NCBI GenBank assembly: GCA_948146395.1
Contig: OX411548.1
Span: forward strand, 38,138,912 to 38,202,911
Direction: 5' to 3'
DNA: 64,000 nt
Source of the DNA: Fragum whitleyi
Lineage: Eukaryota > Mollusca > Bivalvia > Cardiida > Cardiidae
Of the stretch, positions 56,251-64,000 are shown piece after piece. Position 1 is the stretch's first letter. Each line of letters opens with the position of its first letter. The notes under the pieces were generated by a model. It did not search any database. It worked only from the letters and a program-made list of their open reading frames with translations, and was not told where the DNA came from. A program made the position numbers and the translations under genes.

Positions 56251-57545
56251 TTCCCTTACATACGTTATTGTTCGTATCTAAGCACGTTTGTTGAGTTGTT
56301 ATCAACGTTTTACTGACGTTTCACTGACGAATGCTCCCTTGAGAACAGTCAAATAAAAGATGCAAATAGTCTTGTGTTAAATGAGATGGATGAAAGTTTC
56401 TTATTTTCCCGTTCAATTGATACATATATATCCACGAATGTATTGCAACAATGATGTAACGTTTACTGTTTAGTTTAGAGTATTTAAGACACCGACTGGT
56501 TCGGCATTACTAAAGATATAACGTTGGTCAATCAACTCAATTAGATATTTTGAAAAGTTATAAAGGGAACCTTTATTTAAGCTCTCTTCATGCATGTGAA
56601 TGCATTGCCATTTATTTGTCTGAACTGAACCCAACTTCTAATCAGTCACTTAATATTTCTCTTTTCTTTATTATATTTACAAGTGTGAATTATTTAAAGA
56701 ATTGTCTTTGTAAAAGATGAAACTGATTTCCAGCATTTCGGTATTTCTGAAAGTCACCTGTAGTTTGCGAAAAATGGACAACAGAAGGCACAAGCCTTCG
56801 TTTGAAAAAGTCAAAGAACTCGCAATTTGAAGAGAAAAATTCGAAATTTCCAATGAAGAAAAATCGTTATATAGATGAACAAACTTTAACAATTTGCTTC
56901 CAAAATTGTAGCAGGCTAGAAGATATCTGCAATTTATCGTAAATTGAATTCAATTCCTTTATTGGTTTAAATAAGGATGGTCACAAAGAACATTCATACA
57001 ACAAAAATTCAAGACAAAACTTATCAAATAGGTATGTATCAGATGGGAATATAATCTATGAATATCTGAATTGATATTAGATACCTGCATACATATCCAG
57101 AGTTTGAAAGGACGCGTATTTTTTTAGTCTGAAACTCTCAAATAAAATCCAAAGAGTCTCAGAACTATCTGATATGAGTCCCTAGGTCCCTATGGAGATC
57201 AACTTCAGAAAAGTATTGAAGACTTTTTTAAACTCTTTTCTAAGTTAATCCCAAAAGGAACATATCTCCTCAATGACTTGTGTAGCTTAACCCAGGGAAT
57301 ATTTACACACACACACACACACAAATCCAAAGCCATTTTTTGATATTATGTAGAAGACACATTTACTCTTAAGTAACACTGGTTCATGGATATTACAAAT
57401 AGTATTTCTTGCAAATTTAACAGAGGTCAAAGTTTTTTTTACCCTTAATTATTTTGATGAGAATAGTTATGCTTTTCGCGTCTTTTTTCAAGTGACCGAC
57501 TAGAAGTTAGTTTTAGTTTAAAAGCGACTAAAAGCGACAAACATT
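56251..57545. other. Non-coding stretch with a possible minus-strand 3' end
   Basis: GAATTCCTTTATTGG near 56947 reads AATAAA on the minus strand, a possible poly(A) signal of an old insertion. A short (CA)n lies near 57305. No gene supported. Confidence 0.4.
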
Positions 57546-57764
57546 CCATCCCGTCACGCGAAAAGGACCATCTGGGAAGTGCGTTAAGTGTCGACCCGAG
57601 TCAGACTGCGCGAACTGCGCAGACTGACTAGGGTCAAACTTTTTTTACACCGTGCTTATTTTCTGAATCTAGAATAATCAATCTACCTTACAGTGAAAAT
57701 TTTTTTCGAAATGCGATCTCTGGTTGACCTGTACTAGAACCAATGTCTTTTATACAAGTTTATT

Positions 57765-58749
57765 GAAGAAACAAAAGACAAAGTGTATATCATGTACATA
57801 TACATAATAACAACAGTTGTGCAATTTCAAAAAGGTTCACAAAAGAAAATTAGCGGTCGATATCTATTAAAAAATAATGTAGATAAATATTGAGTTCGGA
57901 GAAAAGTTAGACTGGTTGTTCTATAACCTTTCACTGGGTAACCTACCTAAATATAGTTGTTGCAGTGTTACATATAAAGATTTATCAAAGAATATCTTAT
58001 ATAGGATGTAAGAAAATATTCTTATTATGAAATATTTTTCTATATTGTTGTTAATACTATTTCCCCTGCTATACGCGATTCTCACAACTATAGCTTTTAC
58101 ATATTGTAACTTTCGCTGTTTTTAGTTAAAAATGAATTTAATAATATCCTTATCTTTTCTATTCATAGGAATGAATAGCAAAGTTAAGACAAAAGAAAAT
58201 GAAAATATCTCTATACGAGGGTACTCAAAAGGAAAAATAAAAATGTCCACGTCATTCTTTCTTGTTCGAAATTCGAAATAACAAGCGAAGAAATGTGGAG
58301 ACTATGTATATTCAAAAAAAAAAAAAAAAAAAAAAGGTTACTCGAAATTAAGTTTGAAAGGAATCATTAGCATACTAATGATAGGGGAAATTCATTAGAA
58401 TAAATAAATTATTTTATTGATTATGATGATAATAATAATAATTTTGCATTTAGTAACAGATTAAGTATAAACAACTCTGCAATAGTGTAGTAGGTTTTGA
58501 ATATAAGTATGGATAAATATCAGATGATATTTGTTGATGATAAAAGATTGACTAAGAGATTAAGGGTAAAGAGATTGTTTTCTTAATTCAAAGCTTTTTA
58601 GGATATAAATACCGAGAAATTCCGTTGTCTTTTTTTTGGTTGCATTTCAATAATTCTATAAATTTTTGCATGCTGGGTCTTGACCAATAGTACTTTTTTA
58701 TATAAACCTTCCTCAAATCAATGTATAAAGGAGGATCATTTATAGATAT
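57765..58749 (-). mobile_element. Insertion within the MITE, probably a 5'-truncated retroelement
   Basis: About 980 bases foreign to the MITE family. TTTATT occurs at both edges (near 57761 and 58748) as a possible 6-base target duplication. On the minus strand it starts within an open frame and then has about 820 bases without coding sequence, ending near an AATAAA (minus strand, 57760s). That order (coding end, long 3' region, poly(A) signal) fits a LINE or a processed copy. Confidence 0.45.
58588..58749 (-). pseudogene. C-terminal coding relic at the 5' edge of the insertion
   Basis: An open frame on the minus strand enters at the insertion edge and runs 53 codons to TGA at 58588-58590. 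It includes DPPLYIDLRKVYIKKYYWSR and later FIELLKCNQKKDNG, ending YPKKL. Composition is protein-like (aromatic, charged, no low complexity). There is no start codon at the edge, consistent with truncation. I suspect the C-terminus of a transposable-element protein but do not recognise it. Confidence 0.35.
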
Positions 58750-58844
58750 TTATTTTAAAGAGTTCCAAGATGGTCTCTTTTCGCGCGACAAGTCACAATG
58801 ACATAAATCGTTCAAAACGACCTTTTTTTTCAAAAGGTTCCGCA

Positions 58845-59040
58845 ACTCTATTGGACTCGATCAAACCATTCCTTGACTCCCCTGGCTGGTATTGATTTGG
58901 AAGCGTCTGATTGGTCTGTGAGGACACAAAAAAATCTATTTATAGAACGTAATGTATGTTTTATTTAAGGAAGGGAATAGAATATCGCTAACCGAAAACA
59001 GCGAATCTTTCACATTCGATTTCAATTCGAAATCTTTTCC
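58845..59040 (-). mobile_element. Possible degenerate AGCATCGTGAAATTGAC foldback, copy 5
   Basis: CTGGCTGGTATTGATTTGGA-AGCGTCTGATTGGTCTGTGA-GGACACA is the inverse of the TGTCTTCATGGACCAATCAG-ACGC block of copies 1 and 4, and GAATATCGCTAACCGAAAAC-AGCGA takes the place of the central hairpin. Ends eroded. Confidence 0.55.
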
Positions 59041-59159
59041 AAAATCACCAAAAGTACCATGTCAGTTTCGAAATCTCCTGTTGGTGCGGGTAGTGATTAC
59101 GTTCTACCTGGTTCTTTGACTCGCTTGCTGTAAGCATCGTCTAACGGAACCTGGATTAA

Positions 59160-59525
59160 AGTCTCATCCAAAGTACCAATCAGGTACCCTAAGCGGTTCT
59201 ATGGAATAGGCCCTGTTGATGATTAGGGTGCAGCCATGAAAGCGCGTCGTTTCGCACGTGTAACATAACGTCAAAAGCATCAAGATGGCATTTGTTAAAT
59301 CAAAATCTAAAATCAAAACTTGACATATAATAATTGGAGAACAAAACTCATTAAGCTGCGCTTTGTTATCAAATTATTATATGCCCCGAAGATATCCATA
59401 GATGATCAGGAAGTTTTGAAGAATTTTCTTAAAGTTTATTGACCGAAGTACCGTCATAAGATAAGTTACCTAAAATTGATCCAAAATAAATATACATTGT
59501 ACTTACTAGTGGGTACGTTCGAACC
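59160..59525. mobile_element. Arm of the GACGTCATATAAACC foldback family
   Basis: Order of blocks as in 10800-11185: GGAATAGGCCCT, GTGCAGCCATGAAAGCGCGT-CGTTTCGCACGTG, a hairpin around CATATAATAATTGGAGAACA / TTATCAAATTATTATATGCC, GATATCCATAGATG, TTGACCGAAGTACC and AAGTTACCTAAAATTG. Confidence 0.65.
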
Positions 59526-60148
59526 TCCTCTGTAGCCAAATTACTTCATGGTAGTGGCGATTCCATTACAATGTTACAAATAGGAAAAATGATCCTCTTT
59601 TTGTAGTGTTTTGAAATATGAACTTGCCGGGCTTAATTTTCATTTTCATATTTGGTTTTAGAAAGTGAACATCACTTCTTTTCTATTTCATCTTTGCTCA
59701 GAAATTGGTAATATAGGCCCTTGCTTATTTATAGCTTTACATCGGTTCAAAGTGCCCAATTTTATTATTTATTAATAAAACTGCTATTTATTAAAATGCA
59801 TTCTAATAAATGCAAAAGCAGTGCATTCTGTGAATAATACTGAGGTATTCGTAAGCATTAAGATACGACTTTTATGCACGAATTCTAAGCTATACCAAAT
59901 TTTACGCGCAATGAATATATGTAACGTCATTGTGTGCCAGCGATCACCTTCCAGTAATAAATATAATGTTAACTGTAAAAATCTTGATTGCCAGTCTATT
60001 GTGTTGTGGGAAATATTAGATAGCATGAATATTTATAAGCAAATGCTTGATTAAATCTATCACAAAATGTCTAGAAAAATGTCTCACACGGGGCTGGTGT
60101 AAACTTATTACTCATTTTTATGTTTTGCACTCTCCGAAAGAGATGTAA
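59526..60148. other. Non-coding stretch, nothing recognised
   Basis: Overlapping 77- and 80-codon frames on opposite strands (59784-60054) have no recognised motif. Confidence 0.5.
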
Positions 60149-60278
60149 TATGAGCCTGTGCGTGACATTTCCAACAATTTGAAATGTTAGTAAGGTGCAA
60201 ACATTGGGTAGCATAGACAGCCACATACTGTAAATATAAAGTTACATAATTACCTACATATACTTTGAGACCTTACCT
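60149..60278. mobile_element. GAGCCTGTGCGTGACATTTCC MITE, copy 5, truncated by a microsatellite
   Basis: ATGAGCCTGTGCGTGACATT at the left, then GGTGCAAACATTGGGTAGCA-TAGACAGCCACATA, the inverse of the interior seen at 47836-47875. The family's interior is cut where TATG repeats begin. Confidence 0.85.
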
Positions 60279-60289
60279 ATGTATGTATG

Positions 60290-60320
<31 letters not shown>

Positions 60321-60664
60321 GTATGTATGTATGTATGTATGTATGTATGTATGTATGTATGTATGTATGTATGTATGTATGTATGTATGTATGTATGTAT
60401 GTATGTATGTATGTATGTATGTATGTATGTATGTATGTATGTATGCATGCATGCATGCATGCATGCATGCATGCATGCATGTATGTATGTATGTATGCAT
60501 GTATGTATGTATGTATGTATGTATGTATGTATGTATGTATGTATGTATGTATGTATGTATGTATGTATGTATGTATGTATGTATGTATGTATGTATGTAT
60601 GTATGTATGTATCTATGAATCTATGTATCTATGTATGTATCTATGTATGAATGAATCTATGTAT
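60279..60664. repeat. (ATGT)n microsatellite with an internal (ATGC)n block, about 385 bp
   Basis: ATGTATGT repeats from 60279, changing to GCATGCATGCAT at 60445-60480 and back, then decaying to ATCTATGT. Met-Tyr-Val-Cys and Met-His-Ala-Cys frames on both strands are translations of it. Confidence 0.98.
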
Positions 60665-61050
60665 CTATGTACGTTTGTTAGTCTGTTTGTTTGCCTGTTT
60701 GTTTGTCTATTTGTTTTGTTCGCTTGTTTCCTCAAAATTTTATCATTAGGTATTTTAGTTTTTTCTTTTAAAAATTCAAAGTTAAGCTACCAATAACTAG
60801 TATTCATAATCAAAGTCTCAAGACTGTTCCAAATTGAATAGAAAGTGATTTTAAAATGTTTCTTTGCAGAAAACATGGGGTTTACAGCCAGTCCTGCGGT
60901 CAGGATCTAAACATGTATGCAAAAGGTCGAGAATTTGAACCCGCTTTGCAAATCAGAACATGTTCAGGGCGAGTTAAAATTTTTAAAACGTTTCAAGAAT
61001 GTTTTTATCTTGAAGGGCTTTTACCGATTTTCTTTTCCTGGATTATTTGT
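60665..61050. other. Non-coding stretch, nothing recognised
   Basis: Begins with imperfect GTTTGTTTGCCT-type repeats. The 79-codon frame at 60856-61095 runs into a MITE. Confidence 0.5.
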
Positions 61051-61280
61051 TTAACCCTTTCCTGTTTTTCAAAATTTTGGACCTGTCCAAATTAAAAGGT
61101 TTTGCAGACAAAAATTGAAAGTGGATTTAATTTGAAAAACAACCATTCAGTAGGGTAGAAAATAGTGTGGAAAAAGAAGAAATTTCTTGTCAAAAGCAAT
61201 TTCTTCATTTTTCACAATGTTTTCTAAATCATAAAATCATAGGCACGTAAAAAGGCAGGGATTAAACAGCAAAGGGTTAA
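61051..61280 (-). mobile_element. piggyBac-like MITE, copy 8
   Basis: TTAACCCTTTCCTGTTTTTC at the left, GATTAAACAGCAAAGGGTTAA at the right. Both TTAA copies intact; hairpin mildly mutated (GAAATTTCTTGTCAAAAGC). Confidence 0.92.
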
Positions 61281-61956
61281 AGGGCTTAAAACGGGACTGT
61301 GTGGTAACAAGTTGAAAGGTTGATGCTGTTGTTGTTCATTCTGAGGTACCAGTTAACTTCTTTTAGCTCCTACCGTACCAAATATCCCCTTTCGAATTTT
61401 GTTTATGAGTTCCCGTATGGCCTTTTCGCTTGCTGAGCCTTATTCGCGGATATCATACGGTAAATAATCATCGTTTGGATATGTATCTCATTAAGAACGT
61501 GAAAGATATTATTTTACTAAGGAAAATAAACTTTGTCAGTTATGTTACCTATTAGTTCGTTCGGAACACGTTCCGAGCTGCAAAAACAAACTGTATATGC
61601 TAACTGGTTCCAGGAACATGAACTCTTGCTGTGAAAGCTTTATTTTCCCAAATTGTTGATTTGCTATCAAAATATTAGAATGTATTCGAGAAATGAATAT
61701 CTTTTTATCGTTGTTTCACACTTGCTAACTATTTCTCTACTTTTAAAGTTTCGTGTTTTAACAGATCACTTTAAACTCGAAGCTTTTCGAGTAATATAAT
61801 CATCGAGAAATTTCGATTGTGGTTATCACTAATTTGCACATCTCGATAAATACCGTTGTCACTAAATTGTCAATCTGGATAAAATTTCATTAAATAGAAT
61901 ATATAATTTTTATTGAACAGCACGAACAATATCAAAGAACAATTTGTTTATCAAAA
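61281..61956. other. Non-coding stretch, nothing recognised
   Basis: A GTTCGGAACACGTTCCGAGC hairpin lies near 61558. No gene supported. Confidence 0.5.
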
Positions 61957-62290
61957 AATAAACCCTGCTTCTGATCAAGTCAATCTATTTGACGTTATCT
62001 GAGCGGAGACAAATATACGAATTGTAACGACGTCATGATGACGTTACCAAGTACTCACGTGCCAAATAACGCGCATTATGTACATTTGCCCCAATATTAT
62101 CACAATACGACGCAATTTTTGCATTAAAGAAATAGAATAGTCGTTTATTTTTCGTGGAGGATCGATAACTCTTTCATTTCGAGAACTACAAAAGCATTAT
62201 TGTCACGCGTGGCTCCGCCATTCGTGAAAATATAGCTTTTGTTGTTCACCCAATGAAAGTAAATTGATCTTTCAATGAAACAAACGACTA
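61957..62290. repeat. Dispersed repeat, partner of 27186-27540
   Basis: Shares CTGAGCGGAG, a CACGTGCCAAATAACGCGC block (ACGTACAAAATGACGCGC in the partner), GCATTAAAGAAATAGAATAG and the GGCTCCGCCATTCGTG block (GCTGCTCCGCAATTCGTG). The right half pairs ACCCAATGAAAG with CTTTCATTTCG. Confidence 0.6.
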
Positions 62291-62775
62291 TCCTTTATGT
62301 ACTTTTAAAATAGAATAAAAAAACTGTCTATAAATTATTTTCGTTGAAATTAAAGAATAATTATGTAGCTCGGTGCGTGGGGAATAGCGGTAAATGTGCG
62401 GATATATTGTGATAAGATCTAGAAAATATTTGTAAATAGTGCCAAAACAGTTTATCGCTGATACCTCGTCAGCATCTGGTAATGAACTAATAATTAATAC
62501 CACAATGTAAATAAACAACAATGGTCTAGTACGTTTGTGAGACATTGTTGTTTTGGTTTAAGAGACGATGGCTAGCGATGTTTGACGTCAATTTTGTAGC
62601 TAAGTATAACATGCAAAGTCAGTTATTCACTGATACATCAACAAATTCAAAATATGCAGCTTGTGCAGTTGAAAATCAAAACAGTAATGATGGCAGAATC
62701 AAAATTCCCCTGACTCTTCAAATACGAAAAAGAAGACATTTTATTCCAAAGAATTGGGAAGAAGGAAGAGGGCAA
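62291..62775. other. Non-coding stretch, nothing recognised
   Basis: The 101-codon frame at 62545-62850 ends inside a foldback element and has no recognised domain. Confidence 0.5.
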
Positions 62776-62832
62776 CCCTGCGTTCAAGATGACAAGACGG
62801 TGAAAACAGTGTTTTCTGATCCTGAACGCAGG
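62776..62832. mobile_element. Short CCTGCGTTCAGGATGA foldback, copy 4
   Basis: CCCTGCGTTCAAGATGACAA at the left, TCTGATCCTGAACGCAGG at the right; only 57 bases, so the inner CCCCGCTTT hairpin is deleted. Confidence 0.7.
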
Positions 62833-63224
62833 ACTTATTTGCGTTCTTGATCGTACTTTAATAAACGTCATTTCAATACTGATAAAATTTGTATATTTTG
62901 TAAGAACGGAATTTAAAAAAAAATCTCTATCGATCTCACATTCTGCATAAAATTTCTTTAACCAGTCACACACACACAGGCATTAACCTTTAATCCTTAT
63001 AATTAGTACGTATAGTTATAGTCAAGAAATGTATTTATTTATTTATCATTAAAAAGCAAGTACAGGGTCAAGAGTAACTCCGATTGAAAATAACAATAAA
63101 AAAGATATGTCAAAAATTTGCTAAAGTTTTGACACAGAAAATGTATAACATATATATTTCTAATCTTGACAAGAGTTTCCTTTCGATTGTTTTCACGAAA
63201 AGGGAGTCAAAGCAAGTAAATTTT
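62833..63224. other. Non-coding stretch, nothing recognised
   Basis: A+T-rich sequence without supported features. Confidence 0.5.
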
Positions 63225-63540
63225 GTTATAACGGGCAAGGTACATTGCAGTTAAGGGGTTATCGTTCTTTATCCTTGCAATTGTCTCCCCTGGGACTTGT
63301 TGCTAATTAAAACCTGTCAGTTGTGTATCGGGGCAGAAATAATTAGTGAGGCTGCGTGTTGATTGTTTATTTGTACACATGTCGAAATGTATCCACAATC
63401 TTAACTTGGCACATTCGATTTATATTAATTAGGCGGATCGGTCTTTACCGTTAGGCTTTCGAACGGTACATTGTCATAACGATAAGAATTGTGAAATGAT
63501 TGTTTAATGAATAATTACTAATTAGTAAGGCGACAGTTCT
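63225..63540. promoter_or_regulatory. Candidate conserved non-coding element
   Basis: Repeat-free, with GTTGCTAATTAAAACC, AGAAATAATTAGTGAGG, TATTAATTAGGCGG and TTACTAATTAGTAAGG, four TAATTA-type homeodomain cores in about 280 bases, plus TTGATTGTTTA and TTATCGTT blocks. No open frame. Inferred from composition only. Confidence 0.3.
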
Positions 63541-63809
63541 TGAAGAAAAGTGTATTTCGTCATAAAGAGAAAGAAAATGGTAAAAAGTCATGATATGCCC
63601 ATTTTCTGATTTTCCACAAAAATCGTATTTTTGATTTGCTAAGGCAACTCAACTTTAAACAAAATTGTGCCAACAGAATTATTTTCTATTTCCCATACAA
63701 TAATTTCTACTGGGTGATACTTACTGTGTTTTCTAGAGTTAAAGAAACTGTATCTCACGTTTGTGAAAGCGGATTTCAAAAAGCAAAAATGAAGACATAA
63801 TTTTTTTAC

Positions 63810-64000
63810 CCTTTGCGTGACATTTCCAACAATTTTAAAGTGCGCAAAGCAAAGACTCTGATCAGTCTGTGCATTCGCACAGTCTGGCCAAAATCTTCAG
63901 TCTGCACTTTATAGGCAGGCAAGCTCTCAAATTATCTTAAGATAGACAGACAAATTTTAAAACGTACTATGTTTTCTAGGCTTCTTAATAATTGCAGCTT
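63810..64000 (+). mobile_element. GAGCCTGTGCGTGACATTTCC MITE, copy 6, cut by the window end
   Basis: CTTTGCGTGACATTTCCAAC-AATTTTAAAGTGCGCAAAGC, TCTGATCAGTCTGTGCATTC-GCACAGTCTGGCC and AGATAGACAGACAAATTTT follow the family order. The right terminus lies outside the window. Confidence 0.8.

Larger units (their letters stand above)
57546..58797 (+). mobile_element. TGTGACCCGTC MITE, copy 5, split by a ~980-bp insertion
   Basis: CCCGTCACGCGAAAAGGACC at the left and TGGTCTCTTTTCGCGCGACA-AGTCACA at the right. The left part runs through GAGTCAGACTGCGCGAACTG, AGAATAATCAATCTACC and GGTTGACCTGTACTAGAACC; the family normally closes about 60 bases later. The right end resumes at TTTTAAAGAGTTCCAAGATGG. 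Confidence 0.8.

Noticed and set aside
60254..60796. Several overlapping frames on both strands, up to 169 codons
   Set aside because: All are translations of the ATGT/ATGC microsatellite (Met-Tyr-Val-Cys, His-Thr-Tyr-Ile).
62545..62850. 101-codon plus-strand frame and its antisense shadow
   Set aside because: Ends in a foldback element, no domain, no conserved composition.

Overview
The window is eukaryotic, about two-thirds A+T, and very poor in genes. Repeat content points to a mollusc, most likely a bivalve clam: tRNA-derived SINEs ending in a GCGACGTAAAACCCC-type 3' end, Pearl/helentron-like elements with tandem-repeat cores, many short inverted-repeat (MITE) families, and long microsatellites. 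This assignment is an inference from repeat style, not from a marker gene.

Layout. 1-3286 is a near-identical 1.385-kb tandem repeat. Each unit carries one intact tRNA-Glu(UUC) gene on the minus strand (three copies), and the array runs off the left edge. 3.4-32 kb is a gene-free field of dispersed inverted-repeat elements, SINEs and microsatellites, including a 313-bp (TA)n tract. A possible first coding exon (34 codons, good Kozak context, GTAAGT donor) lies at 32943-33044 on the plus strand; I cannot identify its protein or its next exon. About 35.26-43.53 kb is bounded by long related inverted arms and may be one decayed 8.3-kb terminal-inverted-repeat element with several later insertions. 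42.4-42.9 and 45.8-47.3 kb hold two Pearl-like elements with cores of roughly 142-190-bp repeats. The one convincing protein gene is a single-exon, five-ankyrin-repeat protein resembling ANKRD63 at 47929-49050 (+). It starts directly after a good 3' splice site, which itself directly follows a MITE. 49-64 kb is again repeats, with two stretches (55.87-56.25 and 63.23-63.54 kb) that look like homeodomain-site-rich non-coding elements.

The main story is the mobile-element community. At least eight dispersed families recur within 64 kb: an eight-copy TTAA-flanked piggyBac-like MITE, a five-copy near-perfect palindrome, a five-copy family with TGTGACCCGTC termini, a six-copy family with GAGCCTGTGCGTGACATTTCC-like termini, and others. 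Several are nested, so relative ages can be read. Most long reading frames are translated microsatellites or MITE sequence and are not genes. No CRISPR, operon or other prokaryotic features are present. All repeat boundaries and similarities were judged by eye.
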